A DNA stretch of 64,000 nucleotides from Aquirufa aurantiipilula (GTDB lineage: Bacteria > Bacteroidota > Bacteroidia > Cytophagales > Spirosomataceae), in the NCBI RefSeq assembly GCF_019923745.1, contig NZ_JAANOG010000006.1, positions 66,716-130,715 of the forward strand, in the 5' to 3' direction. This document shows positions 25,710-34,398 of this stretch, in pieces (position 1 is the stretch's first letter; every line of letters starts with the position of its first letter). Below the pieces are notes generated by a model that did no database searches, was not told the DNA's origin, and saw only the letters and a program-made list of their open reading frames with translations. A program made the translations under genes and the position numbers.

Positions 25710-26447
25710 ATGTCCCAACTGAGTATAGTCATACCCGCTTATAATGAAGAAGGTTCCATTGTTGAAACATTGGAATCCTTGTATGCAGCTCTACAAGAAG
25801 CAAAAATAGACCATGAGATTGTGGTAGTAAACGACAATTCCAAGGATCAAACGCTGGTAATTTTAGAGAATTTACAAAAGAGCATACCCAGTTTAACCAT
25901 TTATACCAACCCTGGGCCTAATGGTTTTGGTTATGCGATACGGTATGGATTAGAGCGTTTCAAAGGAGATATCGTAGCCGTAATGATGGCAGACCTTTCA
26001 GATGACCCACAAGATCTCATTGCTTTTTACCGTTTAATGGTAGAAAAAAACCTAGATTGTGTTTTTGGTTCTCGATTCATCAAGGGCGGGACAACCTATG
26101 ATTATCCCAAGCATAAATACATCATTAATCGCTTTGCAAATACCTTGATTCGATTTTTGGTGGGAATTCCATACAATGATTCTACCAATGCCTTCAAAAT
26201 GTACCGAAAAAATACCATTGAAGGACTTAAACCCTTTCTTTCGGCACATTTTAACTTGACCATTGAATTACCTTTAAAAGCCATCATTCGGGGATATTCG
26301 TATGAGGTTTTGCCCAACTCTTGGCGCAACAGAAAAGCTGGACAATCCAATTTGAAAATCAAAGAAATGGGAAGTCGATACTTGTTCATCTTACTCTATA
26401 TTTTGATTGAAAAATACCTTTCTCGAAACGATTATTTGAAAAAATAA
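25710..26447 (+). CDS. Glycosyltransferase family 2 (dolichyl-phosphate-mannose-synthase-like)
   Basis: 245 residues from ATG 25710 (MSQLSIVIPAYNEEGS); an upstream in-frame ATG at 25629 lies inside the previous gene and is rejected. GT-A fold markers: IVIPAYNEEGSI, EIVVVNDNSKDQT, and the metal/nucleotide motif MADLSDDPQDL, then GSRFIKGG. The DPM1-like shape without C-terminal helices suggests transfer of a sugar to a polyprenyl phosphate, which would then feed the two polytopic membrane proteins encoded next (inference: they could be the GT-C type acceptor enzymes). Confidence 0.88.
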   Translation: MSQLSIVIPAYNEEGSIVETLESLYAALQEAKIDHEIVVVNDNSKDQTLVILENLQKSIPSLTIYTNPGPNGFGYAIRYGLERFKGDIVAVMMADLSDDPQDLIAFYRLMVEKNLDCVFGSRFIKGGTTYDYPKHKYIINRFANTLIRFLVGIPYNDSTNAFKMYRKNTIEGLKPFLSAHFNLTIELPLKAIIRGYSYEVLPNSWRNRKAGQSNLKIKEMGSRYLFILLYILIEKYLSRNDYLKK

Positions 26448-28034
26448 ATGCTTCCAATACTTCCATCAACCATGCGCTTACATGAAAAAATTGCTTGGTT
26501 TTTGGCCATGGGAGGAATACTATTTTTCCATTTTTATCGATTACAACAGTATACCCTAAATTTCCCCAATTGGGGAGATGATTATGCTTTTTTGGAATTA
26601 TTGGACTACGTTCAAAAGCATTCCTGGAGAGAGAACATCGACTACATTTTTCATTTCCATAATAACATACATCGAATAGCCTATTCAAGGACATGGATTC
26701 TTGTGCAATATACCTTATTGGGGAATTTGAATTTTAAAACGGCGATCATTCTGGCCAATGTCCAGATGCTATTCATTATCATTCCTTTCCATTGGTTCTT
26801 GAAAAAAATCAAACGCTCAGCATGGCATTTACTAGGTATATCCGCTTTATTGTTTGCCCCATTTGGGAATTTAGATAACTATAATTTAGTCGGGGTTTTA
26901 CAACATACTAGTTCCATCCTTTTTTTAGTATGGATTGCCTACGGATTATTTTACTCGGAAAATGCAGTATGGGTCATCATTTTAGCCTTATTGTATCCAT
27001 TTGTATCGACAGAAGGAATTGCTTTTTTACCCATGGTAGGCTATGTACTTTGGTCCAAAAAATCTGCTCTAAAAATCCCATTCACCGTTTTATCTGTAGC
27101 AGTAATCGTTTTCTATTTTCACGATTATGTAGGAGACGGCAGCTCATCTGGAAAGCTATCTTGGAACTTCGTCAAAGGACTTTTTATTTTTATGGGAAAC
27201 TGGGCTCTCCCTGTTTCAGATTCATTTAGAACTTGGTTGAATTTGTTGGCGGGGGTTCCAATAGTACTTTATTTTATTTGGAAAATAGTGGGTTCTTTTC
27301 GAATCAACATCACATTTCCATCTTTGATATTTCTTCAAATCGCCGCTACTGGCTTTTTAATTAGCTATGGAAGAGCGGGCATGGGTAATTTAGAGCTCAT
27401 TGCCATTTCTGATCGCTTTTTATTATATGGAAATACCCTATTGATGGCCATGTATTGTTCGTTGATTTTGCCTAAGCAACAGTTACTCCGACTCCCTTGG
27501 GCTTTATTACTATCGGGAACATGGTTGCTAGCTTCATTTTTTATGGCAAGAAGACCCATGCAGGAAATGAATCAGCGCTGGACAGCAGACCTGCTCGGAG
27601 CTTATTATTTTCAAACTTCATCGGCTTACGAATGTCCTCCACAAACTATGCAATTATTAAAAGCCCCAATTTTCAAATTTGATGGAGAAAATATTCCAAA
27701 GCAATTACCCTTGTTTGAGATTCAAAATATACCTGAAATCAAGCCCAGCTCAATTCGAATTCAGGATGGTCGATTATCTTTGTCGTGGAATCAGCTTCCT
27801 GAAAAAATAGATATAACAGAACGAAGGTTTGTGGTAATAAGACAAGAAGATGTGCCTAGAAAAAAATATTTCATCACATCCTTGTCAAATGACTATCTTG
27901 ATCGTGTCAAGCACAGTAATTTATTGATTTTCAATACTTTGCCGATATCCCACTTTCAAGTATTTTTATTAAATTTACCAAATAATCAAAATACTAATTA
28001 CCAATATTTATCATCCCTAACTATTACTAATTAA
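26448..28034 (+). CDS. Polytopic membrane protein of unknown family, glycan cluster
   Basis: 528 residues, about ten hydrophobic segments from residue 15 to about 370, then a soluble tail. Begins directly after the glycosyltransferase stop (second ATG at 26472 possible). An early, probably extracytoplasmic loop has NWGDDYAF and, 40 residues on, HFHNNIHRIAYSR; the same pattern (W-x-DD, then NN-x-HRI) occurs in the next gene. Acidic pairs in the first loop are typical of GT-C glycosyltransferases using lipid-linked donors, so a GT-C-like transferase is my best guess. I do not recognise a named family. Confidence 0.72.
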   Translation: MLPILPSTMRLHEKIAWFLAMGGILFFHFYRLQQYTLNFPNWGDDYAFLELLDYVQKHSWRENIDYIFHFHNNIHRIAYSRTWILVQYTLLGNLNFKTAIILANVQMLFIIIPFHWFLKKIKRSAWHLLGISALLFAPFGNLDNYNLVGVLQHTSSILFLVWIAYGLFYSENAVWVIILALLYPFVSTEGIAFLPMVGYVLWSKKSALKIPFTVLSVAVIVFYFHDYVGDGSSSGKLSWNFVKGLFIFMGNWALPVSDSFRTWLNLLAGVPIVLYFIWKIVGSFRINITFPSLIFLQIAATGFLISYGRAGMGNLELIAISDRFLLYGNTLLMAMYCSLILPKQQLLRLPWALLLSGTWLLASFFMARRPMQEMNQRWTADLLGAYYFQTSSAYECPPQTMQLLKAPIFKFDGENIPKQLPLFEIQNIPEIKPSSIRIQDGRLSLSWNQLPEKIDITERRFVVIRQEDVPRKKYFITSLSNDYLDRVKHSNLLIFNTLPISHFQVFLLNLPNNQNTNYQYLSSLTITN

Positions 28035-28052
28035 GGACCACTCCATCAATAA

Positions 28053-29390
28053 ATGCCTTCCTTTCCACGCATAAAACTTATTTCTTTTTTACTTGGATTA
28101 ATACCTTTTGTATTTTTCACGTGGTCATTATTTACCTTCTCCATCAATATTCCATGGCTTGATGATTTTGAGGCGCCCATGACCATTCGAGCTTGGTTTG
28201 CCCAACCAGATTGGTTTGATCGAGTAAAAATGATTTGGTTTCCGAACAATGAACATCGGATTGTGACACTAAGATTGTGGGTGATGGTTCATTACTTTGT
28301 ATTTCACACCTTGGATTTGAAAGCTTTATTGCTTACTTCTCATATATATATCATCATCATCTTCGTATTGTTTTGGCATAATTTACCGGTAAAAAATCGC
28401 TGGTGGTACTTTTTGCCAATTCCATTTCTCTATTTAAACTTTCAATACCACTTAAATACTTTTTGGTTCATTGTTTCGATACAAAGAAACTTAGTTATAG
28501 GTTTTGGCTTTTTAGCCATGTATTGTTTGAGTAAAGGCAGCTTAAAATTATTCATAACGGGAATATGTTGTACCATGTTAGCCTGCTTATCTAATTCTGA
28601 TGGATTACTTTTCATTGCTGCAGGAGGAATGATACTTTTAACCAAATTTGACGTAAAAAAACTAGGTATTTGGATTGGCGTATTCATCACTTTTTTGATT
28701 TTATTCTTCTGGAATTACCCAAGTATGGGATCAAATCAAAACGGCCTAATCTATTTGGCGGGGCATCCATGGCAAAGTATTCAAGGCTTTTTTGTGTTTT
28801 TGGGAGGCTCAGCAGACTATTTTAATGAACAAGATTCAAAAGTCCGTTTGGTCTTTAGTTTCGCCATGGGTTTATTATTATTCATCATCATCATTGGGGG
28901 ATTTCAGCGCTGGGTATTTGTCAAAGCAGAAAAAAAATATGCAAGTTTTTGGCAGCGGTGGACATCGGGAGAGTTAGCCAATAAACATCAACTTTTTTTA
29001 GCAGGATGCCTTACATTTTGTATTTTGAATGGGGTATTACTGGCCCTACTACGATCTAAATCTGGGCCCTTTGTCTTCCTAATTGGGAATTATAAAATTA
29101 TTGCCACATTGGCCATGTTACTGACTTATGTCTTGGCTAGCCATCTTGTTTCCTCAAATTTCACTATGAAATTGGTTCTTCCTGTAGCTGTTTTGTTTTG
29201 GCTTAGTTCAATTATTACCTATTACCCAGCTATAAAAAACCGAAAAGAATTCCTCCTAAACGATTATCAAACGTTCATTCATGATAAACAAGGCTTAGGT
29301 TTCAGTAAGGAAAATGTGAAAAAATATGAACTCCATCTCATGATGGTCCAAATGCTCGATAAAGGGGAATATATCCCTAGTACTAAGTAA
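28053..29390 (+). CDS. Second polytopic membrane protein, paralogue of the previous
   Basis: 445 residues, about ten membrane segments. The N-terminal part parallels the upstream gene: IPWLDDFEAP and FPNNEHRIVTLRLWVMVH, followed by comparable helices (LDLKALLLTSHIY versus LNFKTAIILANVQ). Lacks the long C-terminal tail of its neighbour. Same suggestion of a GT-C-like lipid-sugar-dependent transferase or a flippase-like protein. Gap to the upstream stop is 18 bases; it is the last gene of the cluster, followed by a palindromic repeat. Confidence 0.72.
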   Translation: MPSFPRIKLISFLLGLIPFVFFTWSLFTFSINIPWLDDFEAPMTIRAWFAQPDWFDRVKMIWFPNNEHRIVTLRLWVMVHYFVFHTLDLKALLLTSHIYIIIIFVLFWHNLPVKNRWWYFLPIPFLYLNFQYHLNTFWFIVSIQRNLVIGFGFLAMYCLSKGSLKLFITGICCTMLACLSNSDGLLFIAAGGMILLTKFDVKKLGIWIGVFITFLILFFWNYPSMGSNQNGLIYLAGHPWQSIQGFFVFLGGSADYFNEQDSKVRLVFSFAMGLLLFIIIIGGFQRWVFVKAEKKYASFWQRWTSGELANKHQLFLAGCLTFCILNGVLLALLRSKSGPFVFLIGNYKIIATLAMLLTYVLASHLVSSNFTMKLVLPVAVLFWLSSIITYYPAIKNRKEFLLNDYQTFIHDKQGLGFSKENVKKYELHLMMVQMLDKGEYIPSTK

Positions 29391-29457
29391 TTGATATTCT
29401 ACTAGTTTTATCAATACATTGATTGGGCAATTCCAAAAAAATACCTAATTTTCCCTT

Positions 29458-29490
29458 AACGCTGTCAAGGTTTAAAACCTTGACAGCGTT
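29458..29490. repeat. Dispersed palindrome, family AACGCTGTCAAGGTT (copy 1)
   Basis: Perfect 16-1-16 palindrome (left arm AACGCTGTCAAGGTTT), between the glycan cluster and the DoxX-like gene. Three more copies lie at 29958, 58072 and 58822. Arm order here is CGCTGTC outermost. Confidence 0.88.
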
Positions 29491-29531
29491 GCCAAAATCC
29501 CAACTTTTTACTTACCCTAAAACCCTAACTC

Positions 29532-29894
29532 ATGAAGTACGTGAAACTAATTCCAACCATTTTATTGGCCTTTTTATTTTTATTTGGGGGCATTAATTTT
29601 TTCTTTGAATTTGTGCCAACCCCTCCAATGTCAGGAAATCAAGCCGTCTTTTTTAATCTGATGGTTCCAACTGGATTTATGAGAATCGTTAAAATATTAG
29701 AAATCGTTGGTGCTGTATTATTACTAATTCCTTCTAAAAGAGCCCTTTCATTATTAATTCTCAGTCCAATTGCCCTAAATATCTTTCTCTTAGAATTATT
29801 CGTTCTAGGTGGATTAGGTGCTGGGCCTCTATTAATTATCTTAATTGGAATTATCGCTTACCAAGAATTTGATAAGTTTAAGGCATTGCTGTAG
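29532..29894 (+). CDS. DoxX-like small membrane protein
   Basis: 120 residues, four hydrophobic segments (about 7-25, 50-65, 68-85, 90-110). The shape and the FLFGGINFFFEF and MRIVKILEIVGAVLLLIP stretches resemble DoxX/DUF417-like quinol-oxidase-associated or thiosulfate-related membrane proteins. No catalytic residue set is visible; function unknown. It is bracketed by two copies of the CGCTGTCAAGG palindrome, one 42 bases before its ATG and one 64 bases after its stop. Confidence 0.7.
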   Translation: MKYVKLIPTILLAFLFLFGGINFFFEFVPTPPMSGNQAVFFNLMVPTGFMRIVKILEIVGAVLLLIPSKRALSLLILSPIALNIFLLELFVLGGLGAGPLLIILIGIIAYQEFDKFKALL

Positions 29895-29957
29895 CCATTT
29901 TTCAAATGGTTTACGTATCCAACTAATTGGACAATAAACCTAATTTTAAATTCGTTC

Positions 29958-29996
29958 GAACAACGCTGTCAAGGTTTGGAACCTTGACAGCGTTGT
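29958..29996. repeat. Dispersed palindrome, family AACGCTGTCAAGGTT (copy 2)
   Basis: Perfect 18-base arms (AACAACGCTGTCAAGGTT and complement) around TGG, then T-rich sequence. It lies between convergent genes (DoxX-like and thrC), so it would also serve as a shared terminator. Confidence 0.88.
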
Positions 29997-30007
29997 TTTA
30001 AAAACTC

Positions 30008-31318
30008 CTAATTCCCTAATAAATACTGTTTAAAACCAGCATAATCAGTTCCCAATGAAGTAGCTACTTTTTCTAAACTTAAAAGAGCAGATAAACGCTC
30101 AGGAATCGGTACCTCACTTTCCAAAGTTGATTCAACTGTTGGTAAAAATTTAGCATAATGTGCCGTCGACAATAATATTCCTGTAAATTCTTCATTAACC
30201 ACTTCTTTATATTGTTGCAAACCATCATAAGCCACAGCTGTATGTGGACACATAACATACCCTGTCCTATCATACACTTCTTTCATTCTTACCTTGGTTT
30301 GCTCATCATTCGTAAAGTATCCTTTTACCAATTCCTTTACAGATCCCCAATTTTCGCCAGCCAACAATTTCATACGTATGAAATTGGATGGATTCCCTAC
30401 ATCCATCGCATTGGATAATGTCTCCACGCTAGTTTTGGGTTGATATTCCCCAGTTTTTAAATATTCAGGAACTACCTTGTTTTCATTACAAGCCGCCACA
30501 AATGCCTTTACTGGTAATCCCATGCGATAAGCCATTAATCCTGCACTTAAATTGCCAAAATTACCGCTTGGAACACTGAATACTATGGGCATTTTTAATC
30601 CCTTTCTTTTAGCTTCAGCATAAGCAGCAAAATAATAGAAAGATTGTGGGATTAATCGGGAAATATTGATAGAATTGGCTGATGCCAAATTAAACTTAGC
30701 TCTCAATTCTTCATCCAAAAAAGCTTGCTTAACTAGGCTTTGGCAATCATCAAAAGTGCCATTTATTTCTAAAGCGTGGACATTACCCCCCAAGGTCGTT
30801 AATTGCTTTTCCTGAATATCCGAAACCTTTCCTTTGGGATAAAGTATCGTCACGGAAATCCCAGGGGTATTAAAAAAACCTTGAGCCACGGCTCCACCTG
30901 TATCTCCAGATGTAGCTACTAAAATGCGTATTTCTCTTTTCGACTTCAACAAATAATGCGACATGATTGCCGCCATGAAGCGAGCTCCAAAATCTTTAAA
31001 AGCCATGGATGGGCCATGAAACAATTCCAAGACCTCTACATCCTTTTCTAAGTCAAATAAAGGGGCTTCAAACGTCATCGATTGACTAATAATTCCATGA
31101 ATTTCTTCCTTGCTTAGATCAGCCCCTAATAAATGTTGGCATACCGCCTCCGCTATTTCTTGAAAACTTTTCTCCTGAATAGTTTCAAAAAATGAAGGAT
31201 CCATCTTTTCAATAGACAATGGCATATACAAACCATTATCAGGTGGCAATCCACGAAATATGGCTTCCTCTAAAGACACGTCTGGACTCTGATGTTGTGT
31301 ACTATATAACTTCATCAC
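30008..31318 (-). CDS. thrC: Threonine synthase
   Basis: 436 residues. N terminus MKLYSTQHQSPDVSLEEA and GLPPDNGLYMP are typical; the pyridoxal-phosphate lysine lies in MAFKDFGARFM, the phosphate-cup region in LVATSGDTGGAVAQGFF, and SVPSGNFGNLSAG follows. It converts O-phosphohomoserine to threonine. Last gene of the minus-strand run from the M28 peptidase, 41 bases after comB; other threonine genes are not in the window. A second ATG one codon after the first may be used. Confidence 0.96.
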   Translation of the reverse strand: MMKLYSTQHQSPDVSLEEAIFRGLPPDNGLYMPLSIEKMDPSFFETIQEKSFQEIAEAVCQHLLGADLSKEEIHGIISQSMTFEAPLFDLEKDVEVLELFHGPSMAFKDFGARFMAAIMSHYLLKSKREIRILVATSGDTGGAVAQGFFNTPGISVTILYPKGKVSDIQEKQLTTLGGNVHALEINGTFDDCQSLVKQAFLDEELRAKFNLASANSINISRLIPQSFYYFAAYAEAKRKGLKMPIVFSVPSGNFGNLSAGLMAYRMGLPVKAFVAACNENKVVPEYLKTGEYQPKTSVETLSNAMDVGNPSNFIRMKLLAGENWGSVKELVKGYFTNDEQTKVRMKEVYDRTGYVMCPHTAVAYDGLQQYKEVVNEEFTGILLSTAHYAKFLPTVESTLESEVPIPERLSALLSLEKVATSLGTDYAGFKQYLLGN

Positions 31319-31359
31319 CTTATTATTAATTAGGCCTTACACCTACTTCATCATTTTAC

Positions 31360-32064
31360 TTATTTCAATACCAATTTATTGCCTTTTAAACCTGGCAAAA
31401 TTGGGTACACATCCCTCTCTAAACAGAAACTAATATCCTTTTCTATACCCAATCCCAACAATCGATTTACGTGAGAAGAACCCTTCACGGCTTGCAATAA
31501 ATTAGCCGATGCCTCCCGATATGTACCCAAAGCCATCATAGCAGCGTCATCGGCCACATGATAAGAACCTTGTAATAAATCAATCAGCGCTCCCGCAAAT
31601 AGGGTATCCTCCAAATTGGGCTTCCCCTTCCAGCCTGCACAAACAATTAAAGCATCGCCTTCCCATTTTTTCAATGCCTCCGCAACACGTGAAATATTTA
31701 AAAATGCCCCCACAAAAAGTGCCGGTGATTTTCTGGACTTTCTAATTGCAACAGTTCCATTGGTCGTTGTTACACAAATCTTAGCTCCCTTCACCTTGTC
31801 TACTTGATAACTAAAGGGGGAGTTATCAAAATCAAAACCCTCTGGAGTGACTCCATTTCTTTCAGCTGAAGTCAAATAACCTTTCGCTCCATAAGCACTA
31901 CAAAGGTCCATTTTCTCCACAGGAATGATCTCCTTAGCTCCATGAGCAAAAGCTGTCACCATGCAAGAGGTTGCTCTAAAAATATCCACAACCACTACCG
32001 CTAAAGAAGGAACATCATACAAATGAATGAGTTCTGGCGACAAACAAACGTCGATTTTTCTCAT
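31360..32064 (-). CDS. comB: 2-phosphosulfolactate phosphatase family protein
   Basis: 234 residues. ComB-family landmarks: DIFRATSCMVTAFAHGAKEI near the N terminus, NSPFSY, TTTNGTVAI and VCAGWKGKPNLEDTLFAGAL. In methanogens ComB makes sulfolactate on the way to coenzyme M; bacterial members are common where no coenzyme M is made, so the true substrate in this organism may differ. Gap of 8 bases to gcvT upstream suggests cotranscription. Confidence 0.85.
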   Translation of the reverse strand: MRKIDVCLSPELIHLYDVPSLAVVVVDIFRATSCMVTAFAHGAKEIIPVEKMDLCSAYGAKGYLTSAERNGVTPEGFDFDNSPFSYQVDKVKGAKICVTTTNGTVAIRKSRKSPALFVGAFLNISRVAEALKKWEGDALIVCAGWKGKPNLEDTLFAGALIDLLQGSYHVADDAAMMALGTYREASANLLQAVKGSSHVNRLLGLGIEKDISFCLERDVYPILPGLKGNKLVLK

Positions 32065-32072
32065 AATACTCC

Positions 32073-33161
32073 TTAAATAAATGGCATTTTAACAACTACA
32101 GCCTTCAATGATTTATCTCGAATCTGTACATAAATTTCCGTCCCCACTTTGGCATATTCTGTCTTCACATAACCCATGCCTATACCTTTTGATAAATTAG
32201 GCGATTGGGTTCCTGAGGTAACTTCTCCAATGTATTCTCCTGCTTCATTCACGATTGGATAATGTTGACGAGGAATTCCGCGGTCAATCATCTCAAATCC
32301 AACTAATTTTTTCTTAGCCCCTTCCGCCTTTATTTTGGCATGGATATCCGAGGCTATAAAGTTCTTATTAAATGAAGTTATCCAACTCAATCCTGCCTCA
32401 ATGGGTGAAGTAGTATCATCAATATCATGTCCATACAAACAATAACCCATTTCAGTGCGTAAAGTATCTCGAGCGCCTAATCCAATCGGCTTAATTCCAA
32501 ACTCGGAACCTGCTTCAAAAATCGCATTCCACATAGCTAGTGCTTGCTCGTTTTTGACATAAATCTCAAATCCTCCTGCACCAGTATATCCTGTATTAGA
32601 AATAATTACCTCATCTATTCCAGCCATTTGACCTATTTTAAAGGAATAATAAGGCATTGATAATAAATCTACTCCTGTCAATTTTTGTAATGCTAAAATT
32701 GCTTTAGGCCCTTGAACCGCGAACAAACTATACTCATCACTTTGGTTTGTCATCTCTACACCAAAGCTATTATGCGAAGAAATCCAATTCCAATCCTTTT
32801 CAATATTGGAAGCATTCACCACCAACATATATTCATTTTCCTTTACTCGGTAAACCAATAAATCATCGACAATTCCACCCTGGTCATTTGGTAAGCAGCT
32901 GTATTGAACTTTACCATCCACCAATTTAGAAGCATCATTGGAACAAACATATTGAATCAAATCCAATGCCCTTTCCCCTTTCAAATAAAACTCTCCCATG
33001 TGGCTCACGTCAAAAACACCCACCTGTTGACGAACACAAATATGTTCCTCAATCAAATTGGTATATAAAACAGGCATATTAAATCCTGCAAAAGGCACCA
33101 TTTTTGCTCCTAATGCTACGTGGGTATCGTTCAGATGAACGTGTTGTAATTGTTCTGACAT
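32073..33161 (-). CDS. gcvT: Glycine cleavage system aminomethyltransferase (T protein)
   Basis: 362 residues, full length. GcvT motifs: [40 protein letters not shown], the folate-site [36 protein letters not shown], and [19 protein letters not shown]. It transfers the methylene group from the aminomethyl-lipoyl H protein to tetrahydrofolate. H and P proteins are not nearby. It begins one base after the M28 peptidase stop, so translation is likely coupled. Confidence 0.96.
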   Translation of the reverse strand: MSEQLQHVHLNDTHVALGAKMVPFAGFNMPVLYTNLIEEHICVRQQVGVFDVSHMGEFYLKGERALDLIQYVCSNDASKLVDGKVQYSCLPNDQGGIVDDLLVYRVKENEYMLVVNASNIEKDWNWISSHNSFGVEMTNQSDEYSLFAVQGPKAILALQKLTGVDLLSMPYYSFKIGQMAGIDEVIISNTGYTGAGGFEIYVKNEQALAMWNAIFEAGSEFGIKPIGLGARDTLRTEMGYCLYGHDIDDTTSPIEAGLSWITSFNKNFIASDIHAKIKAEGAKKKLVGFEMIDRGIPRQHYPIVNEAGEYIGEVTSGTQSPNLSKGIGMGYVKTEYAKVGTEIYVQIRDKSLKAVVVKMPFI

Positions 33162-33162
33162 A

Positions 33163-34173
33163 TTATTCTCGATATAAAACTTGTAATAAAGTTTGCCCTA
33201 CTGCTTGTAAGGTTTTAGGATCTATAATGGATAAATTATCTCCATGGGTATGATGATAGGGGCCAAAAATATCTCCCATACTTCCGGGTGCTTGTGGCCG
33301 CAAATCAATAATATCAATCATTTGAATTTTTGCTACTTCATTCACCGCTGTATGGTCGTCGGTTATTCCTGGACCCTCTTCTTGAAGAAATAAATGCCCA
33401 AATCCTAAATCAGCTGCAGCTGACCAAATGGATCGAACCACTGTAGGTGCATATTGCATGGAACCATATTCCTGAGGAAATACAGCCCCTTTAGCTCCTA
33501 CCATATCCAATAAAATTCCATAAAAAGGACGGTAATTTTGTGGGAAAATATGAGCAGCCCAATACTGAGAACCCAAAGCCCAAGTATTTTGAATATTAGT
33601 ATCTACTCCATGTGGTTCGCCTGTATCTTCTAAATCAAAAAATAGAAAATCTACTCCAACGGATGGTTTTTTTGAACTAGAAGATAGTTGCCGTGCCAAT
33701 TCTATCATCACACCAACACCACTTCCTCCATCATTGGCTGCGTCTATTGGCTCATTTTTTCGAATGGAGTCCTTATCTGCTACCGCTCTAGAATCCCAAT
33801 GGGCCGCCAATAAAATTCGTTTCCCAATTTCTGGTTGAAACTGGGCCATGATATTGGTTCCCTTTAGTACTTTTCCTGCGTAATTTGTGGCGGTAAATGG
33901 CTGAGTACTCACTTGTAAACCATAGGATTTTAGTTTCGCTATCATCCATTCTTGGCATTTTTGATGTGCATTTGTTCCAGGCACCCTAGGCCCAAAATCT
34001 ACTTGCTGCTTGACATAGGCATAGGCGGAGTCTGCGTTAAAAGTAGGCGTTTCAACCAAAGTAGGTGTTGACGTATTCTCTTCACTTACTTGATTTGAAG
34101 ATTGAAACCAATAAACTAAGCCTGTTAGAACAAAGACTAGCAACAATAATAGAGCAATCCTAGATCGATTCAT
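33163..34173 (-). CDS. M28 family zinc peptidase / glutaminyl-cyclase-like
   Basis: 336 residues with a membrane anchor or uncleaved signal at 7-24, then a Thr/Ser/Glu-rich linker. The zinc-site motifs are those of the glutaminyl cyclase branch of M28: [29 protein letters not shown], and [12 protein letters not shown], with DDHTAVNEV near the end. Bacterial members cyclise N-terminal glutamine or act as aminopeptidases on the outside of the inner membrane or periplasm. Which of the two is not certain from sequence. Confidence 0.88.
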   Translation of the reverse strand: MNRSRIALLLLLVFVLTGLVYWFQSSNQVSEENTSTPTLVETPTFNADSAYAYVKQQVDFGPRVPGTNAHQKCQEWMIAKLKSYGLQVSTQPFTATNYAGKVLKGTNIMAQFQPEIGKRILLAAHWDSRAVADKDSIRKNEPIDAANDGGSGVGVMIELARQLSSSSKKPSVGVDFLFFDLEDTGEPHGVDTNIQNTWALGSQYWAAHIFPQNYRPFYGILLDMVGAKGAVFPQEYGSMQYAPTVVRSIWSAAADLGFGHLFLQEEGPGITDDHTAVNEVAKIQMIDIIDLRPQAPGSMGDIFGPYHHTHGDNLSIIDPKTLQAVGQTLLQVLYRE

Positions 34174-34367
34174 GAATAATAGGAAAAAACAAGCTCAAAA
34201 GTACTAAATAGAATTAGGATTAGAGAATGATGCTAGGGAATTAATCCCATCCTACGACATTTTACTAGATTGACATCTATCAACACATCACATTTGAAAT
34301 ACTAACATAGATTCAAGCGCTACCAAGGAAATAAACAGCTGATAATCATTCTATAGGTAAAAACCCG

Positions 34368-34375
34368 TACCTTCG
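34368..34375 (+). promoter_or_regulatory. Possible -7 element before rnr
   Basis: TACCTTCG is one base from TANNTTTG and lies 23 bases before the rnr ATG, at the loop of a small ACCCG/CGGGT hairpin. The 224-base divergent region between the M28 gene and rnr holds no other clear signal. Confidence 0.3.
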
Positions 34376-34398
34376 GGTAAGTTTTAAATATCATTTAT

